DNA from: Stagonosporopsis chrysanthemi
Lineage: Eukaryota > Ascomycota > Dothideomycetes > Pleosporales > Didymellaceae
NCBI GenBank assembly: GCA_022560025.1
Contig: JAFISE010000004.1
Coordinates: forward strand, 1-64,000
Length of the DNA stretch: 64,000 nt
Direction: 5' to 3'
Below the pieces are notes generated by a model. That model saw nothing but the letters and a program-made list of their open reading frames with translations, ran no database searches and was not told where the DNA came from. Position 1 is the first letter of the stretch. Every line of letters begins with the position of its first letter. Position numbers and translations under genes: made by a program. Below, piece by piece: positions 1-11,166 of this stretch.

Positions 1-10
1 CCTCACCTTA

Positions 11-50
11 CCTTTCCACTACGCCTGTTACAACCACTATTTATTTTACC

Positions 51-104
<54 letters not shown>

Positions 105-116
105 CCCCCCTCCCCC

Positions 117-161
<45 letters not shown>

Positions 162-235
162 TTCTTCCCTTCCCCCCCCTTCCCTTTCCCCTCCGCCTGT
201 TACAACCCCTTTTTTTTTTCCCCCCCCCCCCCCCC
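11..235. repeat. Duplicated block with long poly-C tracts
   Basis: A segment around GCCTGTTACAACC occurs twice, at about 11-38 and again, with a few substitutions, at about 183-210. Each copy is followed by poly-C. The first tract runs from about 52 to 155 and is broken only by isolated T residues. The second covers about 220-236. The offset between copies is about 172 bp. This is either a tandem duplication with homopolymer expansion or an assembly or sequencing artefact; the sequence alone cannot separate them. Confidence 0.75.
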
Positions 236-237
<2 letters not shown>

Positions 238-268
<31 letters not shown>

Positions 269-292
269 ACGTCTTCTTCTACTACTACTACT
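238..292. repeat. Trinucleotide microsatellites
   Basis: An imperfect run of TAC/ACT units passes into TGC units, then TCT, then TAC/ACT again, directly after the second poly-C tract. It is ordinary simple-sequence DNA with no coding support. Confidence 0.8.
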
Positions 293-3200
293 CTGCACTC
301 TGCATTCTCCACCGCACTGCACCGCACCGCACTGCCTGTACCCGTACTGTACCTGTACCTATCGCTATTAGACTGCTCTTCCTCTTCTACCTGTTCTTCG
401 TCTTAGTCTTTTTTTTTGTGGCTCGTATACTATGGCGAGTCGTGTGCGTGCATTGAGATGAGATGAGATGAGTTGAGTTTAGTTTAGTTAGATACCTTTG
501 TCGTGTTCCATTGTATTCCATTGTATTTACATTGAATTAGTATTAGTATTATTGCTGTTTGGAAATGGTTTGTCGTGCCTGCTTGTCGTGCCGTTGTTGT
601 AGTGTTGTCATGGGAAAGGGTTCAAGGGTTCAAGGGTTCAAGGGAGCTGGAGAGACGAGTGAGGAATGGAATCGTACCGTGCCCCACTACGGGCTGGCTA
701 AGGGTTAGAGATGCATGCACCGTCCATACCTCTACGTCCTGGGCTTCGCAAAGACCCCTCCTCCTCGGCAGGGAACTACATGCTACCAGCTGGACAGAAC
801 TGCCCATCCGACAGGAACACACACGACTCACCCACAGTCCACCGGTCAGTACTACACCGCGCTTCTACTCCCTCATGACAGATACGCCCGCTGCCGGCCA
901 GCTCGCTGCGTAGCTGATACTTGTATAAGCCCCGCCTCACAGCGCTGCAGTGCCACCTCGCACAACACGCGCCTCGTCGCCTCCAGCCTTTTGCGGCGAG
1001 ATGATCGTGCGCTGGCGTCGCTCCCGCGCACTCACTGCGACGGGACTGGTGCCTGTACCTGGTTGACGGGAGTGCGGCAAGGGGCCGCTCTACTTGAAGC
1101 GCTGCGTTGCGAAGGGCGGTGTTGGAAGGGCAGGCGAGGGAGAAGGGGCGTGCGCAAGTGCTATGCTATGTTATGGCAAGGTAGGATATTGCCATGCGAC
1201 GAGCACGTGCGCGATCCAGGTGCCGAGCGCACGGGTCAGGGCTTGCTATATGATTGTCTTATATATATATATATATATGCATCCTGGCCAGGGAAGCGAG
1301 ACGGATGTGTTTTCATTTTCTTTGTTGCCATACGACAGGGGCGAGGCTGGCGAGACATGGGACTGAGATGTCTTGGACGGAGGGTGAGGGTCAGGGGAGG
1401 TTCGCCGAGGGCGTCATGTACTCGAGGCGTTGTGTTGGTGATTTGGAGACTGGCAGTGACATGGCCATGCACTGCGGCGACCGACAGTGACGCCGCCCTA
1501 GACCTGCATAAATACCTATCGACAATGACACCCTCGTACAGAAAGGAGACGCGAACGATAGGTGTGAATGCTGGTTCGGACCGTCTTTGCAGCCTCAGCG
1601 ACATGCCAGGGTCGCGCCGATTCTTCGCAGTTATTAGGTAGGCTGTGGATGGTGCCAGAAATGCCTCACCGTTTCCAAGCCCCCGCGAGAAGCGTTAGGC
1701 CTTCTCGCTTGCTGTTGCAGGCGTGCAGTGGCGCACACAGGCTTAGCCGGGAGAGGAAGGCACGAGCTCAAGGCATAATTGATCCTCTGGACCTGCAGCA
1801 TCCCGCGCACCCGCCTGTGATAGAACTGCTTGTGACGGAAGGTCGGAGGGAGACATGAGAATGGTCGTGGTGACGAGTAGATAATGTGCACGAATACAAG
1901 GGACGGTGTCTCAGGAAATAGACTGCCGATGCGACGTACTTGATCGGTTTGGGCTGTGGGACAATGCGGTCGGCGACGCTTTTGGGCGCTGCTGATGCAA
2001 TTGAGGGTACAGAGCGTCACACAGTGCTCGCACGATTTCGGGCCGGGAGAAGAACGACTCGAGAGCCGGATGGCGGCACAGAGCGTAGTCCTTCAGGCCA
2101 TGATAACACGTCGACCAGGTGTTGGAGCCGTCAGGGTGGTAGGCACATGGAGCGGCCGTAATGTTGTTGTGGGAGTCGTACCTGCATACGGCCGGCGAAG
2201 GATTCAACCTGAGCAGCCGCTGCATAAGCAACAGCTTCGTGATGCAAGTCACTTCAGCCGGTAAGCTTCATCTCGTCTTGATGCGTACTGAGCAGTTGGC
2301 GCGTTCCTCATGGCGACACGTCGGGGAGGGACAGCGGTGTGAGATGACCACAACGGCGCAGAACGAACCACTGCACGGGGACGCACTCTGCACATAGATG
2401 GGCGTGCCTCGGTGGACCGCCAGAAAGTGTCTCTGACAATATTGGGATTCGTATTAGGGAGCAAGCGCAGGCGGCCAGTGGCCCCCGCCAATGGTTCGCA
2501 GTAGGTTCACACTGGCCGTGGGATGTCACCTCAGGACTCGAGCAGCACCGAAGACATCGATGCAAGGCCAGACTGATAGCATGATTCAACTTGACTGGCA
2601 TCGAGATCAGATAGCATGACGCGCGAGATGAGGCAGCGTGGGTCTTGCACGCACATGCCGCAATCGTCGCTTGGTTGATAAGGAAGGCGCGCACGGGGGC
2701 GTCTTCGAGAATCACGGACGGCAGACGCCACCAGACGTCGCCGAGGCACGACTACAGCGGCGGCCAGAGAGCGGGCGCGCAGGCGTGGCACGGCGCTCGT
2801 GAGACGCGAGCCGTGGAGCGCGCAGGCTGAAAGGGTGACAGGTTGACGTTCCATGGTTCGCTGCCGGCGCACGCCGCAGTGATTGAATGAGCACGCCGGG
2901 CCTGGCGGGGGGCCTGCTTGGACTCGACGCCTCCAAGACATTGGTCAATGTCGCCATCCAACCCTGCCAGCCCGGCCATGTCGAGAACTCCAAGCTCAGG
3001 GACCACAGAGCCACAGGGCGGCCTTGCTGTGCGCTCGCCAGGCGCTGGCGATCAGCGCCCACGAGGGCGGCGGGACAGGGCGTCGCGCACCTGCTCCAGT
3101 CTGCTTTCGCAGCCGTGTCTCCACGGCGGAGCGTTTGCTGGTGCTGCCGTTGCATCGCAGGCCAGTGAAAGATAGAGACAGCCCGCGCCGCACTCTCGCT

Positions 3201-3481
3201 CCGCCGCCCTAGCCCAAATACACTCCCACCCCCGGCGCCTGCTCACCACGTCCCGTATCTCTGGACCCCGGTCACTTCACCCCGGCCCTCTAGCCGCAAC
3301 TTGCTGCGTAAAGTAAGCCTGGGCCCTGCCGTCCGCGTGTGAGCACGCCCGTTGACTTCATCTCCCAGCCAGGACCCCCCTCCACGAGGACGAGCAGCTA
3401 CCATCAGGCTGCGCTGCAGCGACACCCCGGACTCGCAGCGCCCGCTGCAGTTCTACTTGCTTACCGCCTCTGCCCTCAATC

Positions 3482-5312
3482 ATGGTCGTTGACGACGACA
3501 TGTACGGCACGGAAAAGAGCTTTGGGAGAGCCTCGCAGAACTCGGACTACTATGGCGAGAGCTCAGTCCACCGCGACGGCATCGCCATGAGGGTGCTGGA
3601 CAGCTTCCGGAGGGATCCCAACTCGACCATGCTGCCCAAGGGAGGCTCAGGAATCGATGGCACCGCATACGACGTCGAGCAGGCCGCCGCAAACACAGCC
3701 AACTCACCACTTGCGCGCAGGCTGAAGGGTCGCCACTTGCAGATGATTGCAATTGGAGGCTCCATAGGTGTGTTGTCTGGCACACACGTTGCCATCTGTC
3801 GCTGATCTCGTCCCAGGTACCGGTCTTTTTGTAGGTTCGGGGCAAGCTCTAGCGAATGGTGGGCCAGCCGCGCTAGTCATAGCGTACTGCTTGGTCGGTA
3901 TCATGCTGTACTGCACCGTCCACGCTCTGGGTGAGATGGCTGTCCTGTTCCCTGTTGCTGGTTCCTTCTCGGCCTACTCGACGCGCTTCATCGATCCTGC
4001 CTGGGGATTCGCCATGGGTTGGAACTACGCCTTGCAATGGCTCGTCGTGTTACCGCTGGAGATTGTCGCCGCAACCTTCACTATCGAGTACTGGACCAAA
4101 GACAACCATGTCGTCAACAACAACGTCTACGTCACCATATTCCTCATCCTCATCGTCGTCATCAACCTGTTCGGCGTCAAAGGGTACGGAGAGGCTGAGT
4201 TCATCTTCGCCATCATCAAGATCACCGCCGTCATTGGCTTCATCATTCTGGGCATCATCATCAACATTGGTGGCGGACCAGAGGGCAGCTATATCGGCGG
4301 CAAGTACTGGCATAAACCAGGACCCTTTCACAACGGCTTCAAAGGGCTCTGCAGCGTCTTCGTCAACGCGGCTTTTGCCTTTTCTGGAACGGAGCTGGTT
4401 GGTCTTGCCGCAGCAGAGACTGCCAATCCTCGCAAATCGCTACCTACAGCTGTGAAGCAAGTCTTCTGGCGAATCTCGTTGTTCTACATCGTCTCACTCA
4501 CCATCGTTGGCCTTCTGGTAGCATACGATGAGCCCCGACTTCTCCAAAGCGAAAACAACGTAGACGCCGTCGCCTCGCCTTTCGTCATCGCTATCCAGAA
4601 CGCTGGTATTGAAGGACTACCCTCAGTGTTCAACGCAGTCATCATGATTGCTGTTCTTTCAGTCGGCAACTCCTCCATCTACGGCTCATCTCGTACCCTC
4701 GCTGCTCTGGCAGAGCAACATCAGGCACCCAGAATCTTTGCCTATATCGACCGTCAGGGCCGCCCTCTCGTCTCCATTGCCTTTGCTCTTGCCATCGGTC
4801 TCCTTGCTTACCTCGCCGGTGCAGACAACAAGCTCCGCGACGACGTCTTCAACTGGCTTCTCGCTCTTTCCGCACTCTCTGCTGTTTTCACGTGGCTCTC
4901 CATCTGCCTAGCCCATATCCGCTTCCGCAAAGGCTGGCGCGTGCAAGGCCATAGTCTCTCTGAGTTGGCCTTCCGCTCGCAACCCGGCCTAATCGGCTCC
5001 TACGTCGGCCTGATCTTCAACGTGCTTGTCCTCATCGCCCAGTTCTGGGTCGCCTTCGCTCCCTTTGGCTACGGCGAACTCTCCACCTCCCTCCGCCTAC
5101 AGCGCTTCTTCAGCGTCTACCTCGCCCTTCCCGTCACCATCGCCTTCTACATTCCTTACAAATTCTACTACCGCACCTCGGTCGTCCGCTCCCACAACAT
5201 GGACCTGCACACGGGCATCCGCGAGCTGAACATCGAGGCGCTAATCGAGGAGGAGCGCGAGGAGCGGAAAAAGTGGCCCCGGTGGAAGAAGGTGTACAAG
5301 TTCCTCTGTTGA
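3482..5312 (+). CDS. YAT-family amino-acid permease (GAP1-like)
   Basis: Predicted plasma-membrane proton-coupled amino-acid importer of 593 residues. Exon 1 is 3482-3767, the intron is 3768-3816 (49 nt, GTGTGT...CCCAG) and exon 2 is 3817-5312. The splice joins the family signature GGSIGTGLFVGSG (about residues 92-104), which is strong evidence for it. About 95 hydrophilic cytosolic residues precede the first membrane helix. Roughly twelve hydrophobic helices follow, with GEMAVLFPVAGSF and GWNYALQW typical of fungal general and specific amino-acid permeases. The soluble tail has a run of Glu and ends in KFLC, like the C-terminal Cys that is palmitoylated in yeast relatives. Length matches the family (about 560-610). 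The start is the first ATG in frame and sits in a CAATCATGG context. Substrate range cannot be read from sequence. Confidence 0.93.
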
Positions 5313-6315
5313 GACTCGTCCGTCGCGAGAGGAGTACCAGCTCGCTCGCGCCCAGCGCTTCGGCGCATCGCATGTTTCGATCCGTTTTGCAGCGTTCATG
5401 CATCGCATTTACCCCCATTCCCCTTTTGTCTTTTCCTTTTACGCTGGGCGAGGAAGTCAATGATACCAGGCGGCGTGCTTAGAAAGAGCATCGCGCAGCC
5501 TTTGCACGTTTTCCTTCTTGTACGCTCTGCATAGATTGCGGGAAGGGTGTAGATACAGGACCTTGGCGAAGGAAATCATAATGAACCTGATCAAATTCAC
5601 ATCCAATACATGGTTTTGTGAAGCATGGTTGTTGTGTCCGATGTACGCGGTCTGCTGCGGTGGAATCTCACACTGCCTGCCTTATGGAGAGTGGCAATGA
5701 TCCTGCTGACCGTGTCTTGCAAGGCTCTTGGGCACTCGATTACATCAGTCGACATCCAATTTGTTTTCCGTTGTGGAGTACTAAGACAAGTGGGTTCTGC
5801 GCCTACAATTTTTCTGAGATCTTCTGAGGTCGGTACAGGTTGCCATCACCCTACTAATATTGTCTGTGGTCAAACCTGAGTACAGTTGATTACTGCATGT
5901 GTGTGTATGAGACATCTGGAGGCTTTGTATATAATATATGCGCCTTTCTGGATGACGTCCCAGCGTGGCAACGTTTGTGTGAAGGTCCCCCATGATCAAC
6001 TCAGTTCCTTGGACGGAATTCGTTCCACCTTACGGGCTTTACAATATAACACTATTTACTTTGTTGTTAGTCAATCTTCCAAATTTAAATTGCATGGCGA
6101 GATGCAGTTACAGATTTCAACCAAGAAAGTTCGCCATATCAACCAGAGCGCATCACACGACCAAAAAGATGCCGTATCTAAAAACAAATGTTAGCAAACA
6201 TCCTTAACAGAGTAACACGATGTGCCCCGCTCCTGGGCACGAGAAAAGCGGATGTGGAACCGAATAGATTTTCTCAGTCACCGTCCCCTTCTCCCTCACC
6301 AACAGGGTGGCCGCG
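5313..6315. other. Intergenic: permease 3' side
   Basis: No gene seen. It presumably contains the permease 3' UTR and polyadenylation region. The distal part (about 5900-6200) is AT-richer than the coding regions. Confidence 0.5.
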
Positions 6316-6324
6316 AAAAAAAAA
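6316..6324 (-). terminator. Pol III oligo-T terminator
   Basis: Nine A residues on the + strand give T9 on the - strand, directly after the tRNA-Gln 3' end. This is a standard RNA polymerase III stop. Its presence shows that the 3' half of the tRNA locus is intact. Confidence 0.7.
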
Positions 6325-6325
6325 G

Positions 6326-6410
6326 AGGTCTTGCCCGGAATCGAACCGGGGTTGCCGGAACATGCTGAGGTGATCAGAATCCGGAGTGATAACCGCTACC
6401 TGGAGAGGAA
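6326..6410 (-). pseudogene. tRNA-Gln(CUG), intron-bearing, 5' end damaged
   Basis: The - strand shows a full T-arm (CCCGG-TTCGAAT-CCGGG), a 3' acceptor strand CAAGACC, and an anticodon stem CCGGA/TCCGG enclosing a loop TTCTGA with anticodon CTG. A short intron of about 13 nt follows the base 3' of the anticodon, where tRNA introns normally lie. The D-loop TAGCGGTTATCAC matches eukaryotic tRNA-Gln. Upstream of TAGCGG the expected acceptor strand (GGTCTTG) and 5' D-stem are absent: the 12 bases there read TTCCTCTCCAGG and pair with neither partner. Breakpoint is near 6398. It is probably a truncated or rearranged copy; part of the A-box promoter is lost too. Boundaries are approximate. Confidence 0.72.
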
Positions 6411-6996
6411 TTAGTTATCTGGATTGAGGAGATCAGGGAAGATGAGTGAACGTACACTACAAAACCAGTTTTGATGGTTTGATGAAAACAGTCGAGAAAT
6501 CAATCATATATAACCTAAATTTTAACTCTGACGGGTGTGCACAAACTCCTCAATGCGTTCGTTCGGTGGCGTACGACGGCGTGTCGAGTTCTTTTTTTTC
6601 AGGCTCTTCGTGCACCGAACCTCGGCAATCCGTCTGTCGGGATCGTCAGTACGCGGGGGTCTTCATAAGAAAATTTGCTGGTTTCTAGGTAGGATCCACC
6701 GCATTCAAGAAATTGCCGTCAGTCTGTAGGTGTACTCACCTATCTTCAAGCTCATCACACTTTTCGCGCAGTTTCTTACACTTGAGCAACCGTCTTTGCG
6801 CTTTGTGTTTACTTGGCTCTTCCTTTGATGACGTTGTGCGGATTCTGTAAAGCGTTGTGCAGAAGACGATTCTCTCTTCTGTGTGGAAGCGGTGCATGCA
6901 AAAAACATGAGCGTTACTCCCAGACTGCATACTCTAGATTGCACGACAAGATATTTAATTCAGTAGGGGTATATCGATATATACGTAGTTTCGCGT
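6411..6996. other. Intergenic, no gene seen
   Basis: Only short frames without coding character. It includes the upstream side of the damaged tRNA and the 3' flank of the M20 peptidase gene. Confidence 0.5.
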
Positions 6997-8220
6997 TTAC
7001 AACTCGACCTGCTCATCGTAGGCGATAGAATCCCGCTGCTTCAGCTCCATCTTCGAGGCCTGGATGATCAACCTCCTGTAATCAAGCACAGCCTGCTCCA
7101 GCTCCTTCCTTTTCAAAGCCTCGTGGTCGGAATGCGCAACAAAAATGTTGCCAGGCCCGTAAAGGTACCGCCTGTGATCACCTTCGAGGTTGGGCACGTC
7201 TGTGCCGTAGTTCACAGTCAGCTTCTCGAAGCCGTCAATGTCGCAATCGATGTCCACGGGAGGATAGCCGTTTCCACTCCAATCGAACTCCAGGTCGCCA
7301 CCCTGCTGCTGTGCGCGTGCCTTGATGTCTTTTGTAGCGTTTAGAATAAGACCCTGAAGGATTTTCGGTGTGCCAGCTGCGAGACGCGTCGCAATCTTTG
7401 CGCTTGCTGTCTCCGCAACAACATTAGCTGCAACACCGCCCTGGATGCGGCCAAAGTTCATGGTAGTGTTGCCGTACTTCTCACTCCACGGCAAGTGCTG
7501 CCTCAACTCAAGCAGCGAGGCCAATGTCTCGGCCAGAATGTCGTTGGCGCTCACTCCGAGCCACGGGTAGCCCGAGTGCGCTGCCTTGCCAGTAGCATGG
7601 ATCTCAAAACCCAGTATCCCCTTGTGTCCGCAGACCAACTTGCCCTCTGTAGGCTCGCCAAAGATAACGATGTCATACTGAGGACGCTTCTCCCAGGCGC
7701 TGAAAGCCTTCATCCCCTCGCCCCCTGTCTCTTCGCCTACGACAAACAACAGCGAGATGTCGTCATGCAAGATCTTAGCCTCGCCATCCTTATTCAGACC
7801 CTCCACGGCCAATATTTGCGCTGCAACGCTGGCTTTCGCGTCTACGCTGCCACGACCACCGATGACATCGGTAGTCTTATTGTAATAATACGGCCAGTAC
7901 GGTGGGACGGTATCGATGTGAGAGGATAGAAGGATGGTGGTGTCGCGTTTGCTACCATAGGCGAGGAGGTTATAGCGGTCTTTCGCGACTTCCTGCTTCT
8001 CCACAGTGAAGCCATTGTCTTTTAGATATGATGCAAGCCATGCCCCTACTTCTAGCTCATTGTCACTGATTGACTCAATCTCAATCAGCTTCCTGTGTAA
8101 TGCGAGCAGCTCTTTCGAGGTCGAGGAGTCAAGCGTGGTGATCTCTGAAGAAGCTGGTTGCAGAGAAGCTGCGAAGCCTCCCAATGCTAGTGACAGAAGC
8201 GAGAGGGTTTGCAAAAGCAT
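6997..8220 (-). CDS. Secreted M20-family metallopeptidase
   Basis: Single-exon gene of 407 residues. It is a zinc amidohydrolase of the M20 / ArgE-DapE group (carboxypeptidase or acyl-amino-acid deacylase type); exact substrate unknown. I take the start at 8220 because residues 1-18 then form a classic signal peptide (MLLQTLSLLSLALGGFAAS). The upstream in-frame ATG at 8298 would bury it behind 26 polar residues. Metal and catalytic motifs are all present: SSHIDTVPP (His101, catalytic Asp103), GRGSVDAK (bridging Asp127), GEETGGEG (Glu163/Glu164), FGEPTEG (Glu189) and a late His in FVAHSDHEA (about 375). The lid/dimerisation domain lies between about 200 and 310, with GHKGILGFEIHATGKAAHSG at its start. 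It looks intact. Confidence 0.9.
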   Translation of the reverse strand: MLLQTLSLLSLALGGFAASLQPASSEITTLDSSTSKELLALHRKLIEIESISDNELEVGAWLASYLKDNGFTVEKQEVAKDRYNLLAYGSKRDTTILLSSHIDTVPPYWPYYYNKTTDVIGGRGSVDAKASVAAQILAVEGLNKDGEAKILHDDISLLFVVGEETGGEGMKAFSAWEKRPQYDIVIFGEPTEGKLVCGHKGILGFEIHATGKAAHSGYPWLGVSANDILAETLASLLELRQHLPWSEKYGNTTMNFGRIQGGVAANVVAETASAKIATRLAAGTPKILQGLILNATKDIKARAQQQGGDLEFDWSGNGYPPVDIDCDIDGFEKLTVNYGTDVPNLEGDHRRYLYGPGNIFVAHSDHEALKRKELEQAVLDYRRLIIQASKMELKQRDSIAYDEQVEL

Positions 8221-9901
8221 GTCGGGGTGGAGAAGCTGCGACGCTTCAATTGAGTGGTAAAGATTAGATTGAGGGGAGCTGGAGATATCGGTGCCCAAGC
8301 TCGAGCTTCGGAATGACGAGCGCCGAGCGAACAGTTCCGTCAGGTACCTGCCTCTTTCGATAGGATATCAACACCGTCACGACATACGATGGCTGCACGA
8401 CGACTGGTTCACATCTCGAAATTCATTTGACCGCTGGAGTAGACCTGAGTCTGATGCGCGTTCGCCCGGTTGTCCTTCTAAGACTAAACTCCACGGCACA
8501 CACATCGCGAGAATGCATCAAAGGTACTGCGCCATGTGGGGATCGATATCAAGAGCAGCGAAGCCTTCAGCACACGCCTGAAAGCCAACCACATCTTCCA
8601 TCGAAAGCATGGAGTAATCCGGCTTGACGACAGTCTTGTCTTGCAGCAGAGTTGATTCATGCAATTAACGCGGAAAGCTCCCAGCAACTCGACCACCGAC
8701 AGCTGGGCAGTCGTGCTGACAATGGCAGCCTGCCACCAGCCGTTCAACATGGGACGTTGAAAATCTGGTGGGGTATTCCATTGTCGAACCGTGGAAAGCA
8801 GCAATCTATCGTCCGTAAGGAATATACCAGGGGTTCCCGTCAGCCTCTTGAGCTCTTTGCCTCTGAGTAATCTACTGTTTATGGCAACCAGACTCTGGTA
8901 GAAGGCAAGGTTGCCCTGCTCAGTTACAGCGCAGCAATCACAACTCTGATCTCTATGTAATAGCATCACTTGCAACCACCGCCACACTGATGGTCTGCTA
9001 GTTTCCGCAGACTCATCACAGAAGACATATCCGCAAAGCAGCCCAGCGAAGATCGATATTCCGGAACGACGTATAGCGCACTGTCAAAATGAAGCGTACG
9101 AAGTTTTCACGGGTGCCACAGCAGCGGCAAAGTTGCCACAAATGTACGTGGCAGACTAGCACAACTCACGACTCCTCGTCTGTCGCGCTTGTGGTTTCAG
9201 GGTGAACCCGACAACGTTCACGACAACACTGCTACCGGGCATCATACGACAGGACGTCAGGTCGCAGTATCCTGGCCCACAGCCGATCGCAATCCGGTCT
9301 CAAACAAGCGCAGATCTTGAATCGTCCCCTGGCACCTTCGGGTCGGCAGCGACTTCCAGCATGGCTGCCTGAGATTGACAGTCTGAGTCTTGAGATTGAC
9401 TCGCTCAAGGATCAGATAACCATGTTCAATCGCCGGATAGGCAATGTGGGTCGCGGACTCTGATACTCACAAGCTGCCCGGGCTTTCCAGCCACACTCAT
9501 GACGCGCACCCGCTAAATTCGAGAGTGCTGCCTGATTTGAAGCATGTATGTTATAAGTGACTGGTACCTGCATGGACCACAGTTTAGATTTGCTAATGCA
9601 CAGCTACAGCCGCTGTATGTGAAGGAGCTACCGAAACTCTATATGCTGACTACGTTGATCTCAAACTGCGGGAGCGCGCGTCTGACACTAGCATCGGGGT
9701 GCCAGTGTCACACGAACGTTGATTCGACATATGCCGTGTGTGTTCGGGCATGAACCCTGATGGTGCGAAAGCGACCCTTCTCGAAAGACTTTCTTTGAGT
9801 CCCGCAGGCTTCGACAGACGGTCATGTATCAACCTCACCCTTCAAATAATTAAATGAACGCATACCAATGGGCATTATCCTCTATGTTATGCGTCAGGAC
9901 A
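8221..9901. other. Intergenic with possible gene relics
   Basis: No intact gene can be supported. A 167-codon frame on the - strand (8484-8987) contains a stretch that vaguely resembles fungal transcription-factor middle regions. On the + strand a short frame near 9093-9190 has a Cys-x2-Cys after a basic stretch. Neither can be extended through plausible splice sites, so I treat both as unproven and possibly decayed. Confidence 0.35.
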
Positions 9902-11166
9902 ATGGCAACCGGGAGGTACTGCAACGAGGTCGAGATTCGTAGTCTTTCTTACTGACGCAGGCCATAGTTCCCACCAGGCTTGCTTGCAGAAACGCGCCAA
10001 CCACAGATGATCATTGGCAACATTGTAGTTCAGGCTGTTGGATCATTGTTCTTCTTTGCAAGGGCGTACTCTCGAGTCGTCATCATCAAGGCATGGAGGG
10101 CGGAAGACTATGTTCTTGCATTGGCATGGGTACGTCAAGCACACCAGCATATTTCTTCTGAATGCTTACTTCCCAACGGACGTTCTGTACTGGCTACAGC
10201 ATCTGTCAATATGGTCAAATCGATAATGGTGCTGGCCGTCATGCCATTGCGACATCCATGGAGAACCCGCAGGCCCCCATCACCTCGCAGAAGTACGCGT
10301 ATGCGGCTCAGATCATCATGTTCCCCGCGCTCTCCCTTTCGAAGATGAGCATTTGCCTGACATATCTTCGCATATTCTACACAGATAAGCGCGGTCGCTA
10401 CATGATACTAGGTCTGCTGGTCATCTTGGTAATTCTGACATTTCCTTTCATGTTCCAAGTCGCCTTCCAATGTCGCCCAATCCACGTCTACTGGAGTGAA
10501 GGGCGTCCAGGTGAGAAGTGTCTGAAAGATTTGCCAGGCTTCCTCCTCAATGGAAGCATCAACGTGTTTGTCGACGTTGCGCTCATAGCCATCGTACTGC
10601 CTCGTGTCCTCCAGCTTCAGTTGCACCAACGACAAAGATGGGCGCTGATAGGTATCATCCTTCTCGGTTCTCTCGCTGTTGCCGCCGGCGTAGTCCGTAT
10701 GGTGCGGGTCAGCGACTCAATAACAATGCCGAACTTCGAACCGAGCTGGGACTCATACGATGTCTCAATCTGGACGTCCACAGAGGTGTACGTCAGTTTA
10801 CTGTGTGCGTCTGCACCAGGCGTCAAGCCTGTTGTGGTTAAGATGCTGCCAAAACTCCTTGGATCGTCATTCTCACGGAGTCGCACTCGCACTGGAGGAG
10901 CTGAGACCGGCATCGAGCTTGGTCTTGGATCAAAATGGAAACGGACAACCATTGGCAGTGCCCGGACGAACAACAGACGGCCGAGTGATTCAATGTTAGC
11001 AACGGCCGATGGACTATACACGGAGATGGACAATGGTGTAGATGCACGAAGCTTGGACAGGATAAGCGGAGACAGATCGACGACTTCGACCAGCAAAGGC
11101 AACACCAGTCACAAAGGCCACATCTACAAAACGAGCGAGGTCTCTGTGGAGACTCACGCAATCTAG
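9902..11166 (+). pseudogene. Rhodopsin-domain (Pth11-type) membrane protein, splice junction broken
   Basis: Fungal rhodopsin-domain integral membrane protein. The recognisable parts are 10007-10129 (first helix, then RAEDYVLALAW, the conserved acidic DY/W motif) and about 10180-11166 (GAGRH, the helix ending KMSICLTYLRIFY, the loop FQCRPIHVYW, and four further helices). A polar Ser/Thr/Arg-rich tail of about 100 residues ends at 11166. A possible first exon is 9902-9928 with acceptor CCATAG at 9967 (branch CTGAC), but the resulting intron is only 39 nt. The next junction fails: donor GTACGT at 10130 and branch-like GCTTAC near 10165 are followed by no AG that restores frame before the conserved TGYSICQYG. 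The usable CAG at 10197-10199 leads to an early stop. Either the acceptor was lost, there is a frameshift, or there is a sequence error. Confidence 0.6.

Larger units (their letters stand above)
1..3481. other. Gene-free low-complexity upstream region
   Basis: I see no gene I can support here. The first 300 bases are simple sequence, described separately. A (TA)n tract lies near 1259-1278, and an 8-mer GGGTTCAA is repeated in tandem near 615-640. Bases 2650-3250 are GC-rich. Several open frames of 100-300 codons exist, but their translations are Arg/Ser/Ala/His-rich, overlap each other on both strands and show no domain. The last few hundred bases must hold the promoter and leader of the permease that starts at 3482. 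Confidence 0.5.

Noticed and set aside
1..660. Telomere or subtelomere signature
   Set aside because: No TTAGGG arrays. The GGGTTCAA repeat near 615-640 is short and not telomeric.
715..1641. 308-codon open frame in the left gene-free region
   Set aside because: Arg/Cys-rich, overlapping frames on both strands, includes a (TA)n tract, no domain or splice logic.
2531..3155. Overlapping GC-rich frames upstream of the permease
   Set aside because: Low-complexity Arg/Ala/Ser composition, competing frames on both strands, no homology recognised.
9093..9190. Possible Zn2Cys6 start (basic stretch followed by C-x2-C)
   Set aside because: No downstream exon supplies the remaining four Cys; every splice choice tried leads to a stop.
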